Assembly: GCA_965204245.1 (NCBI GenBank)
Contig: CBDBED010000012.1
Coordinates: forward strand, 134,099 to 198,098
Length of the DNA stretch: 64,000 bases
Direction: 5' to 3'
From: JAAXIE01 sp965204245
GTDB lineage: Bacteria; Chloroflexota; Dehalococcoidia; Lucifugimonadales; JAAXIE01
Shown here one piece after another: positions 56,750 through 64,000 of this stretch (positions are counted from its first letter, which is position 1; each line of letters opens with the position of its first letter). The notes beneath the pieces are model-generated. The model did no database searches. It had not been told where the DNA came from and saw only the letters and a program-made list of their open reading frames with translations. The translations under genes were made by a program, and so were the position numbers.

Positions 56750-57022
56750 TCATCGCGTCTTGCCTGTCGAGATTGAGTTCCCCTGTGTCGACTGCCTTAC
56801 TTCCGTCTGCCAAGCCCTGCTCCTAGCTTGCGACACCCGTCGCAGCACCAAGGCTGCGACGGCCAGACCTAACAGGTTCAGGACGAAGACCTCCATGTCG
56901 CCGGTGATCAGGGGCGTCCCGATGAAGAGAGCCGCCAGTGCGAATTCCTTGCGCCACGGCAGACGGCCAGCCAGTTTAGCTAGGGATCCCGGAATTCTTG
57001 TGATTAGTTTCCTGATCTCCAT
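56750..57022 (-). CDS. Small two-helix membrane protein
   Basis: A 90-residue protein after AGGAGGTAG and ATG 57022. Hydrophobic segments lie at about residues 27-42 (FALAALFIGTPLITG) and 45-60 (VFVLNLLGLAVAALVL), with basic ends. No family recognised. It may belong to the mobile block between the XRE regulator and the transfer genes. Confidence 0.6.
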   Translation of the reverse strand: MEIRKLITRIPGSLAKLAGRLPWRKEFALAALFIGTPLITGDMEVFVLNLLGLAVAALVLRRVSQARSRAWQTEVRQSTQGNSISTGKTR

Positions 57023-57762
57023 GTGTGACTACCTCCTGCATGTGTTTGCTAAGGATGCGATGTGCCTGACGCTGGACGCACCTCGACCCCGGTGGTACGT
57101 CGGACGAAAGGCGCAAATGACACCCGGGCCGGCCAGCGAGACAAACGCAGGACGGCAGGGTGAGAAGACGCATGTCTGCTTGGGGGGAAGTTGTTTGGGA
57201 GGATGGGGTGAAGGGTGAGGCGTACGAGAGAGGCGTCGGTCCTGCTACCGTGAGGGAGGGACCAGCGTGTGTGAGCAGCAAGGGCAAAGCACTGGGTGCC
57301 ATGCGCATGACTGGAGTGCATGGCCGGCCTTGGCAGTTGCTATGTGGGATCAGTGGCCCAGCCGGTTACAGCTATGCCACCAGGTGTGTGAGTAATGGCC
57401 AAAGCGCAGGACGCACATTGACCAAGGAACTAGGCTACGGACTGATTTCTAGCTGGCACCTCCTCGGTTTATTCGAGTGATTGGGTCATCCGGCTGCTAG
57501 GCTACCGTGTGCTGGGAGCCAAGGAGTCCTCGACTCGGCCCTAGCGACTTGCCCTCTTGGGAGACCTTCGAGGAAGCGATTGCGGTCCTCCGGTCAACCT
57601 GGGCTGGTCTACCGTGTGCTGGGAGCCAAGGAGTTCTCGACTCGGCCCTGCCAGCGGTTTTCCCCTCTTGGGAGACTCTCAAGTCAACCCGGGCTCGGGG
57701 ATGTACCCCCAAGGTTTCTCTGGTTCGGAACGACCTTGGAAAGCCAAACAACAAGACTAGTA
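57023..57762. repeat. Intergenic region with a 107-base tandem direct repeat
   Basis: A 41-base block starts at 57502 and again at 57609 with one mismatch (CTACCGTGTGCTGGGAGCC …). Each is followed by CCCTCTTGGGAGAC (57552 and 57663) and by a GTCAACC-GGGCT block. The remainder has no supported gene. Tandem repeats of this kind next to transfer genes can be replication or transfer origins, but nothing here proves that. Confidence 0.55.
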
Positions 57763-58713
57763 TCAGGGGCTTTTCCCGCCCCGGCAAGACTTTCTGGCCC
57801 ATTTCCCAAAATCGTTCACTTTATTCACCACACTGCCGGCCCATGCCCGCCGCCAGCTTTGCTCACACCATATCCCCAGGGTCAGCAGGTCCCGCACCCA
57901 CCGCAGCGCCTGTCGCCTGATGCGCCTCTTCCGGGTGTCGCGCAGGGTTTTCAGTCGCCATGACAGCTGGGAGTCTCGCGCCATGCCCCTGAGGGGGTAG
58001 GTCTCCGGTGGCAGGGTCATCCCGTGGACCTGGAGCAGCTCCACCTCCAGTTTGCGTATGCGCTCCTCGGTCTGCAGCCATGACAGGGAACTGCCCCTGT
58101 TGGGGTGGTCCCTCCTCCGCTGGCGCCACTCCTCGATCCGCGTCCACGCCTCCCCGAAGACCTCCGCATCGTCGGGGGCCGGCTCTATGGTCACTAGGTC
58201 GGGGTGCTCTCGACGAGGTCTGCTCATGGGTGCCGGCCCAGCCTCACCCGGAGCGTCCTCTGCCTGACCGCGTACGCCTCGAATTTGGCTGGCCCCCAAC
58301 CGGGACAGCAGACTCTCCTCCAGCCGGCGCGCGTACTCGCCCCACTCCCTATGCCAGACGTCCGTCCCCGCCCTCACCGCAGCCTCCAAATCCTCACGGC
58401 CGGCCAAATCCCGTTCCGCCAGAGCAGACACCTGCTGCTCCAGTGCGTCCAATCGCTCCCCATGCCGGGCCAGCTGAGAGGAGTTCTTGGCCGCCAGCCA
58501 TCCCTCCAGCGCCCCCCGCATGCGACGCGACAGCACGCCCCCGTCCAAACTGCCTCCCAGCGTTCTGGGGTCGACTCCCAGCTCGGCCGCTGCCTCTTCC
58601 CTGCCCTTCTCCCGCACCAGCCGGTTCAGCAGGGCGAGGAGTTCGAGGTGGTACAAAGCCTCTCCCTCAGGGTTCTCCCGGGCCGGCCTCTCTACTTCGG
58701 ACTCTCGTTCCAT
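57763..58713 (-). CDS. Helix-turn-helix-like coiled-coil protein
   Basis: A 316-residue protein with GGAGGATGG before ATG 58713. Residues about 20-75 look like a helix-turn-helix (LLALLNRLVREKGREEAAAELGVDPRTLGGSL). A helical segment with LDALEQQVSALAERDL follows, then an Arg-rich middle and a C-terminal WR-rich helical tail. It could be a plasmid/ICE control or mobilisation protein; this is inference from position and basic content. It is divergent from the secretion operon, with a 20-base direct repeat in its upstream region. Confidence 0.6.
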   Translation of the reverse strand: MERESEVERPARENPEGEALYHLELLALLNRLVREKGREEAAAELGVDPRTLGGSLDGGVLSRRMRGALEGWLAAKNSSQLARHGERLDALEQQVSALAERDLAGREDLEAAVRAGTDVWHREWGEYARRLEESLLSRLGASQIRGVRGQAEDAPGEAGPAPMSRPRREHPDLVTIEPAPDDAEVFGEAWTRIEEWRQRRRDHPNRGSSLSWLQTEERIRKLEVELLQVHGMTLPPETYPLRGMARDSQLSWRLKTLRDTRKRRIRRQALRWVRDLLTLGIWCEQSWRRAWAGSVVNKVNDFGKWARKSCRGGKSP

Positions 58714-59085
58714 CCATCCTCCGCAAAAATGCAGATTTCAGCTAGGACACTTGTGGAAACCCCCCTCCGGGGCCTCCCGCAAAAATGCAGATTTCAAAGC
58801 TGGCTCTTGCACCGAAAGTGTCTGTAGCTCCGAAATCAGCCCGTCCGCCACGCAGGGTCCTGTAGGGGGCCGGCCAGCTACGACCCAGCTACGGCTCCCA
58901 CCCGCTGCATTGCCTTGCGACTAACTCCAAATGCTGTACACCCCAATGACATCACTGGGGAAAAGTGTCCGTGAGCCCTTAAAAGAGGGTGCGTTGGTGA
59001 ACCACCCTATGAGGGATTTCGCCGGGGTGCCGGCCCTTCCAGACTTTCCTTGAGCAAACCGCTCCAAGGAAGTGAGGGAGGCAGC
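58714..59085. promoter_or_regulatory. Divergent control region with a 20-base direct repeat
   Basis: CCGCAAAAATGCAGATTTCA occurs twice, at 58721-58740 and 58777-58796 (period 56). The first copy also contributes the ribosome-site region of the reverse gene. Small hairpins lie near 58986-59009 and 59044-59073, the second just before the GAGGGAGG site of the 59086 gene. Such direct repeats fit an operator for the adjacent HTH protein. Confidence 0.5.
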
Positions 59086-59724
59086 ATGACCGAGATTCCC
59101 GGAACCCAGCGGCTCCGCAAACCCAAGCGACTCATCCTCTTGACCGGGGTGCTGCTCTTGGCAGGCCTTCTGGTCATCCCCGCCAGCACCACCGCCCTGG
59201 CCTCCCCGGAACCCCAGCAGCCACCGCCTGCCGGAGGGGAACTCCTCCTAGTCAATCACGGCGAGGAGATCATCAAGCGAAAGAAGAAGGGGGAAATCGA
59301 GGCCAAGCCCATATTCAACAGACAGGTGGACGTCCTCTATTTCGCCCTGCGCCACCCCGACCACGGGGAGTGGCTCACCACCATGCTCCGGGTCATCGGA
59401 GGAGAGAAGGAAAAGGACGAGGGCTGGGAGTACTCCATCAAGTTCCCCAAGGAAGACGACCAGTTCCAGCCCCACCCCGAGGAGACCTACATACTGGTGC
59501 TATCGGCGGGCAACGAGGCCGACGGGGACCTGACCACCTTTCATGCCGTGGTGCCCGTCTACCAGCCCAACGGTTTATGGGACAAGGTGCTGCGGGCCCT
59601 GGACCCCACCCGATGGGCTAGGGCCATCGCCGGTTGGTTCATCCAGGGGGCCCACGGGACCATGTGCGGGGTGGTGGAGAAGATCACCGGGGACCCCATC
59701 CCCAACTGCCGGGTGGACGGCTAG
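59086..59724 (+). CDS. Exported protein at the head of the type IV secretion operon
   Basis: A 212-residue protein with GAGGGAGG before ATG 59086. A signal segment spans about residues 17-39 (ILLTGVLLLAGLLVIPASTTALA), then a beta-rich domain (GELLLVNHGEEII…VDVLYFALRHPDHGEWLTTMLRVIGG…TYILVLSAGNEADGDLTTFHAVVPVY). A C-terminal amphipathic region ends with two Cys (TMCGVVE … PNCRVDG). No family recognised. It is two bases from the next gene, so it is part of the transfer operon. Confidence 0.65.
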   Translation: MTEIPGTQRLRKPKRLILLTGVLLLAGLLVIPASTTALASPEPQQPPPAGGELLLVNHGEEIIKRKKKGEIEAKPIFNRQVDVLYFALRHPDHGEWLTTMLRVIGGEKEKDEGWEYSIKFPKEDDQFQPHPEETYILVLSAGNEADGDLTTFHAVVPVYQPNGLWDKVLRALDPTRWARAIAGWFIQGAHGTMCGVVEKITGDPIPNCRVDG

Positions 59725-59726
59725 CC

Positions 59727-60704
59727 ATGGGTGACGTGTTCACCGGGACCGCACCCGAACTGACATATGCCAGCGCCACCGTGGAGCAGGCCTGGGCGGT
59801 GGTATGGGCCATCACCTCAGGGGCCCTGGTGGTCATTCTGGGGTGGATGGGCCTGAACTTCATCATGGGGGAGCATCTGGGAAGCCGGAACACCGGCTGG
59901 CGGGAGATGGTGCCCCGGCTGGTGCTGGGGCTGGTGGCGGCCGCCACGTCCCTCTGGTGGTGCGCCCTCGTCATCGACGTGTCCCATGCCGTCTCCGGCT
60001 ACATTGCCGTGGAGCTTAAGGTCACCCCTGGAGACCTGCTAAGGGCCCCGGCCGAGACCCTGCTTGCGGTGGTACAGACGGGCGGGGTGGGCATGGCCCT
60101 GCTCATGGCCCTCCTCTATCTGGTCTACGGCTTCTTCGTCCTCTACGTGCTGGTGCAGATGATCCTGCGCTTGGCCCTCATCGACATCCTCCTCGCCCTG
60201 GCCCCGGTGGCGCTGGGCCTGTGGGTACTGCCCCACACCGCGGGCTGGGGGAGGCACTGGCTGCGGCTCTTCATGACCACCGTGTTCCAGCAGTCGATCC
60301 AGCTAATCGCCCTGGCATTGGGCTTCGGGTTCCTGAGGGAGTTTGCGGGAATAGGTGACTTTGAGCCGGTCAACGACCTGGTGTGGAAGCTACTCATGTC
60401 CCTGGCCTTCGTCTATCTGGCCACCAGGGTGCCCTCGCTGCTGGGCAACGCCGGGACCTTCGATGCCTGGCTGAGCACCATCTATTTCGGCATGGGGGTG
60501 GCCCGGGGGTTGGCGTGGACGGCCCGGTCCATGGGCGCCGCCGGAAGCCTGGCGACTGGGCCGGCCGCCCCGGTGGTGGGTGGTGCGGTCATGGCCTCGG
60601 GGGTCGCCTCGACGGCCGCATCGGGCATCCGCTCGGCTGCCGAGCTCTCCGCCCCCAGCGACGCGGGCGGGGGCGGAGGCGGGCCCCGGAGCATGGGCGA
60701 GTAA
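59727..60704 (+). CDS. TrbL/VirB6-like conjugation membrane protein
   Basis: A 325-residue polytopic protein starting at ATG 59727. There are about six to seven hydrophobic helices between residues 20 and 245, including ALLYLVYGFFVLYVLVQMILRLALIDILLALAPVALGLWVLP, a segment very typical of TrbL/VirB6 proteins (…R-x-A-x-L-x-L-L-x-A-x-A-P-x-A). The C-terminal about 60 residues are Gly/Ala/Ser-rich. VirB6-type proteins form part of the inner-membrane channel. The following intergenic gap is 175 bases. Confidence 0.8.
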   Translation: MGDVFTGTAPELTYASATVEQAWAVVWAITSGALVVILGWMGLNFIMGEHLGSRNTGWREMVPRLVLGLVAAATSLWWCALVIDVSHAVSGYIAVELKVTPGDLLRAPAETLLAVVQTGGVGMALLMALLYLVYGFFVLYVLVQMILRLALIDILLALAPVALGLWVLPHTAGWGRHWLRLFMTTVFQQSIQLIALALGFGFLREFAGIGDFEPVNDLVWKLLMSLAFVYLATRVPSLLGNAGTFDAWLSTIYFGMGVARGLAWTARSMGAAGSLATGPAAPVVGGAVMASGVASTAASGIRSAAELSAPSDAGGGGGGPRSMGE

Positions 60705-60879
60705 CGACCGCGCCAGCGATTCCAGAGCAGACAACGGAATCAGCGACACGAGTTTTCAGAAAAAGAGTCCACCCGTCGGAGGGTACGAAGGGAGGAGAGA
60801 TGTGCCGGTAGGGAAGGCGGGAGAAGACCGCCCATGAAAGAGCGAAGAACCAAAGAAACCGAACTAGAAGGAGAAAGAG

Positions 60880-61186
60880 ATGGAAGACCTGACACAGACC
60901 ATATCGAACCTAGTGGGCATCCTGCTGGGCTTGGTGGGGGCAGTGGGGGTGGGCTTCTTCGTCTACGGAGCCTACCTCTACCTCACCGCCAGTGGTGCGC
61001 CCCACCAGATGGAGCGGGGCAAGTCGGCCCATGATGACGGCCATCGCCGGCATCGTGCTGGCATTGGTGGCCTACGGCGTGGTGGAGCTTGTCATGGGGG
61101 CCGTGGTGGACCCGGCGGTGGAGGTGAAGGACGCGCTGCCCGAGCCGTCGGCCCCGCCTGAAGCCGAAACCGAGAGTGGGGGATAG
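60880..61186 (+). pseudogene. VirB2-like pilin, frameshifted
   Basis: AAGGAGAAAGAG precedes ATG 60880. The first frame gives a hydrophobic helix (LVGILLGLVGAVGVGFFVYGAYLYL) and QMERGKSA. At the C3 run 61028-61030 the sense moves by +1 to MMTAIAGIVLALVAYGVVELVMGAVV, the second helix, then an acidic Pro/Glu tail to 61186. Two helices separated by a short basic loop is the plan of VirB2/TrbC pilins. One surplus C explains the break. Confidence 0.6.
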
Positions 61187-61197
61187 GAGGGGTGGCG

Positions 61198-62880
61198 ATG
61201 AGAGAGCATGAGGTGCCGACCCATGTGCAGGCCGAGGACCGGGTGCTGCTGTGGTTCACCTTCCCCCAGATCGTGGCATTGACGGCGGTGTGCGCCCTCG
61301 CCTACGGGGCATACCGCTATGCCCCCATCGGTCCCTCGGAGGTGAGGATAGCCCTCGCCGTGGTGATGGGGCTGGTGGGGACGGCCCTGACGGTGGGGAA
61401 GATCGGGGGCAGGCGACTGCCGCTGGTGGCTGCCGATTTGCTTCGGTTCTGGCTGGGTCCGAGGCGCTATGCCGGCGCCGCTGCCCTGCTGGTGAGGAGC
61501 GAGCCTCCTCCCCGGCCTGTGAAGGACGGCAGCCCCAGCCCGCTGCAACTGATGATACGGAGGACGAAATCCAGCCTGAGGAAGCTGAGGAGCAGGCGCA
61601 AGCGCCACACAGGTCGCTCCCCCTTCCGGCCCCACCGCTGGTTCGGGAAGCGCAGGCGTCCCAAGGGCGGCGAAGGTCCGGGCAACCGTCCGGTGGGGCG
61701 GAAGAGGTCATGGAGGGTGGCCCTCGCGGCCACCCCCGTGGCGCTCCTTGCGGTGCTGGTCCCCAGCGTCGTACTGGCCCACGGCCACTGGCAGGACGAG
61801 GTGGAGTTCGTGCCCCCGGAGCCAATACCGGGACAGCGGATATACCTCGAGGGGCTGGAGGTATCGGAGGAAAGGGCCGGGGTAATCCTGCGGGCCGCCA
61901 CCGATCTGTACCTGTGGGTGCGGGCCTACGGCGGTCCCGATGGGACGGAGCGGATTATGCGGGGCGTGGTCCGTCTGGATGAGGGGGAGCAAAAGAGCTA
62001 TGAGTTGCCCCTGGAGGGAGGCGCTCCCTCCTTCACCTTCTCCTGGAGGGACTCACTGGAGAACGCCGGGGCCTTCACCCTGAAGGAAAAGCAGCTGCCC
62101 TACCCGTTGCCTTCCGTCGAGGGCGATCTGTGCGACCTGAGAGTCACCTCCTGGGGCTGGACGCCGGGAAACATCAGCGGGACGGTGGAGACGGAATGCG
62201 TCGGCTCCACCGAGGAGACGGTGGAACTCACCACGGTCACGGGTCATCACCACGACATGGTGAATGCCGTCATGGATGCCCGGGTGTCCCGCATGACGGG
62301 ATGGCTGGAGGTGACCACCGGGGGCCTGCGGGTGCGCACCGCCCTCAACCCCGCCGGGGAGACGGCCTTCGACCTGCCCATACCCACCAGGCGGGTGATC
62401 CATGATCTACAGGTCGAGGCCAAACTGGAGGCGCAGCTCAGCATTCCCATTCCTCCATTGGTGACGCTCACCCACCACCCGGCGTGGGTCGAGCCCTATA
62501 CCGAGACGGTGGCCCTCACCCGTCCCGGCGTGAGCCGGACGGTGAGCAAGACGGTCAGCGTGACCGGCGACGACGGAACCACCTCCCGGCACACCATCTC
62601 CGCCACCCTCTCGGTGCCCAGCAGGACGGTCTACCGGGACGTGACGGTCTACGTGGACCACCCCGAACGTGTCGACGGGGAGGTGCTGGAGCGGGCGCCC
62701 CTAGCGCGGACCAGAAGCGAGAGGGTGAACACGGGCCTGGGCATCCAGGCCGACGGCCCCTATGAGGTCTTCGTCCCGCCTCCACCGCCACCCGAGGACC
62801 CGGTGGGAGAGAACGTCACCCTCACCGATGAGGAACTGAGGGATCTGTTCGAGAGGATGGGATGGAAATGGCCATGGTAG
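61198..62880 (+). CDS. PrgI-family protein fused to a large extracytoplasmic domain
   Basis: A 560-residue protein with AGGAGG before ATG 61198. Residues about 5-85 match PrgI: VPTHVQAEDRVLLWFTFPQIVAL, then two hydrophobic helices. PrgI is the VirB3 equivalent that pairs with VirB4 in Gram-positive-type systems. A basic linker (about 115-165) and a third transmembrane segment (VALAATPVALLAVLVPSVVLAH) follow, then about 360 residues of beta-rich extracellular sequence and a Pro-rich end. PrgI proteins are usually near 100 residues; the extra domain is unusual and might contact partner cells or the cell surface. Confidence 0.75.
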   Translation: MREHEVPTHVQAEDRVLLWFTFPQIVALTAVCALAYGAYRYAPIGPSEVRIALAVVMGLVGTALTVGKIGGRRLPLVAADLLRFWLGPRRYAGAAALLVRSEPPPRPVKDGSPSPLQLMIRRTKSSLRKLRSRRKRHTGRSPFRPHRWFGKRRRPKGGEGPGNRPVGRKRSWRVALAATPVALLAVLVPSVVLAHGHWQDEVEFVPPEPIPGQRIYLEGLEVSEERAGVILRAATDLYLWVRAYGGPDGTERIMRGVVRLDEGEQKSYELPLEGGAPSFTFSWRDSLENAGAFTLKEKQLPYPLPSVEGDLCDLRVTSWGWTPGNISGTVETECVGSTEETVELTTVTGHHHDMVNAVMDARVSRMTGWLEVTTGGLRVRTALNPAGETAFDLPIPTRRVIHDLQVEAKLEAQLSIPIPPLVTLTHHPAWVEPYTETVALTRPGVSRTVSKTVSVTGDDGTTSRHTISATLSVPSRTVYRDVTVYVDHPERVDGEVLERAPLARTRSERVNTGLGIQADGPYEVFVPPPPPPEDPVGENVTLTDEELRDLFERMGWKWPW

Positions 62881-63197
62881 GGCGAATCACGGCAGTCGTG
62901 GCGCTCGCGGTCCCCGCCCTGTTGTGGACCGGGGCAAAGCATCAGGAGGGCCTGCTTGAGGCCTTCGATGCCGTGCTCACGTTCATGGCCTATGCCGCCG
63001 TGGGCCTCTGTCTCTTCTCCATCGTCTGGGCCGCCTTCGTCCTGATGGCCGAGGGCAGCGAGGAGAGGGGCGGTGGCCGGGCCCGTTCCGCAGTGGTAAT
63101 GGCGGTGGTGGGACTGGTGCTGGTGCTGTCGGCCAAGGGGGTGTCCCTGCTGCTGCTCAGAGTCGTCTTTCCCATCTTCTTCCATGAGACCGCATGA
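62862..63197 (+). CDS. Small VirB2/TrbC-like membrane protein
   Basis: A 111-residue protein overlapping the previous gene by 19 bases. There are three hydrophobic segments (about 8-22, 38-62, 76-105), with a Gly/Arg loop GSEERGGGRARSAVV between the last two, as in pilin-type subunits. It lies just before the VirB4-like gene. The role as a pilin or small channel subunit is inferred. Confidence 0.6.
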   Translation: MEMAMVGRITAVVALAVPALLWTGAKHQEGLLEAFDAVLTFMAYAAVGLCLFSIVWAAFVLMAEGSEERGGGRARSAVVMAVVGLVLVLSAKGVSLLLLRVVFPIFFHETA

Positions 63198-64000
63198 GGA
63201 GAGCAACCAATTGCAACTGAAACGAAAGAACGCAACAAAGAGTTTGGAACCCAAGCCCCCTGCACCGCTGCCCCTGTGCTTCATGCTCTCCCATCTGGAG
63301 GAGACGGGTCCGGTGCGGCTGGACGGGGTGAAGGTGAGCATATGCGAGGTGATGGGGCTGGAACTGGACGAGCCCAAGCTGGGGGCCTTTGCCGGTGCCC
63401 TGAATGCCATGGACTTCCCGGTGCAGCTGCTGGTGCGCCAGCACCCTCCCGACCTCCACAGGCTGCGCACCCTCTTGGAGCAATCCCAACCCGGCGCCCT
63501 TCCATCCAGGACCGGAGAGGCGGCCGGGTCGTTGCGGGCGCTGATGACGAGCTTGGAGAGCCGGGACGGCATATTGGACCGGCGCTTCTATGCCGTCTGC
63601 CAGGAGGAGCACGCCGATGAGCTGAGGGGGCTCCTCTCGCGCTCAGGCCTCAAGGTATACCCCCTGAGGGACCGCCAACTTCGCATGATGCTCTTGGCCT
63701 GCGCCCTGGGCGGCACGCCCAGAGAGATGGAGGAGTCAGACCCTGTCGAGATCGAGGTCAATCGGAGGGACGTCATGGTGGGGGAACGCCTGACCCGTTC
63801 CCTGCATCTGGGACGCTGGCCCCGCTCCCTTGCCCCGGGCTTCCTGCAGGGACTCATGGCCTCCGGCGCGCCGATGGACATATCCATCCATCTTGACCCC
63901 ATACCCTCGGATCAGGCGGCCCGGACCCTTGAGTGGCAGAAGGTGCGCTTCGAGTCGGCCCAGAGCATCTCCCTGCGCCGGGGACGCACCATGTCCCCTG
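63184..64000 (+). CDS. VirB4-like conjugation ATPase, N-terminal part (runs off the window)
   Basis: The frame is open from ATG 63184 (overlapping the previous gene by 14 bases; TTG 63211 after GAGGAG is an alternative) to the window end, about 272 codons. The sequence fits the N-terminal domain of VirB4 proteins: GALNAMDFPVQLLVRQHPPDLHRL, RFYAVCQEEHADELRGLLSRSGLKVYPL, then LHLGRWPRSLAPGFLQGLMASGAPMDISIHLDPIP. VirB4 ATPases power pilus assembly and substrate transfer. The P-loop would lie beyond base 64000. PrgI next door supports this. Confidence 0.8.
   Translation, partial: MRPHEESNQLQLKRKNATKSLEPKPPAPLPLCFMLSHLEETGPVRLDGVKVSICEVMGLELDEPKLGAFAGALNAMDFPVQLLVRQHPPDLHRLRTLLEQSQPGALPSRTGEAAGSLRALMTSLESRDGILDRRFYAVCQEEHADELRGLLSRSGLKVYPLRDRQLRMMLLACALGGTPREMEESDPVEIEVNRRDVMVGERLTRSLHLGRWPRSLAPGFLQGLMASGAPMDISIHLDPIPSDQAARTLEWQKVRFESAQSISLRRGRTMSP

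Overview
This is a GC-rich bacterial window. No rRNA or tRNA gene was recognised, so the taxonomy is inferred. Giant Calx-beta/fibronectin surface proteins, fused GAF-kinase-receiver-winged-helix regulators, a lipoprotein serpin and a PrgI/VirB4-type secretion locus together suggest a Chloroflexota-like environmental bacterium (moderate confidence at best). Codon use and GC drop in the small-gene island at the left, in the insert inside the serpin gene and around the CRISPR-cas locus, which fits acquired DNA.

Layout. 1-7.5 kb: small secreted, toxin-antitoxin (HigBA-like) and hypothetical genes, a secreted metalloprotease, and a coiled-coil protein fused to a signal-peptidase-like domain. 7.6-29 kb: a surface block with a 3122-residue Calx-beta protein, a 1446-residue fibronectin-III protein and a 563-residue Calx-beta/FN3 protein, interleaved with an MscS-like channel, a Cache lipoprotein and the first of two hybrid histidine kinases. 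29-36.5 kb: the second hybrid kinase (with degenerate catalytic residues), a DegV protein, a broken glycine-betaine-binding lipoprotein and a broken serpin gene that carries a ~1.24 kb insertion. 37.1-52.6 kb: a complete type I-G (formerly I-U/GSU) CRISPR-Cas locus, csb1-csb2-cas3-(Cas8-like/Cas3-extension subunit)-cas4/cas1-cas2, followed by an array that I count as 91 repeats and 90 spacers. 52.6-54.7 kb: a 5'-truncated ORF, a coiled-coil protein and an HsdR-N-like nuclease. 55-64 kb: an integrative/conjugative-type module with a triple-XRE regulator, a repeat-flanked HTH gene and a type IV secretion operon (TrbL/VirB6-like, VirB2-like pilins, PrgI fusion, VirB4-like N-terminus running off the end).

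How parts may work together. A three-box TGATAT element with exact 11 bp and 32 bp spacings occurs three times: upstream of hybrid kinase 1, between hybrid kinase 2 and the divergent 563-residue surface protein, and upstream of the 3122-residue surface protein on a truncated kinase-gene copy. Both kinases end in an OmpR/PhoB-type winged helix, and that family often binds direct repeats about 11 bp apart. A kinase-surface-protein regulon is therefore a reasonable hypothesis.

Caution. Several genes carry frameshifts, many of them single-base length changes in short G, C or T runs (3098, about 6740, 26916, 33896, 36264, 61028; also about 33265 and 34595). The cas genes and giant proteins are intact. 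Some or all of these breaks may be sequencing errors rather than true pseudogenes.
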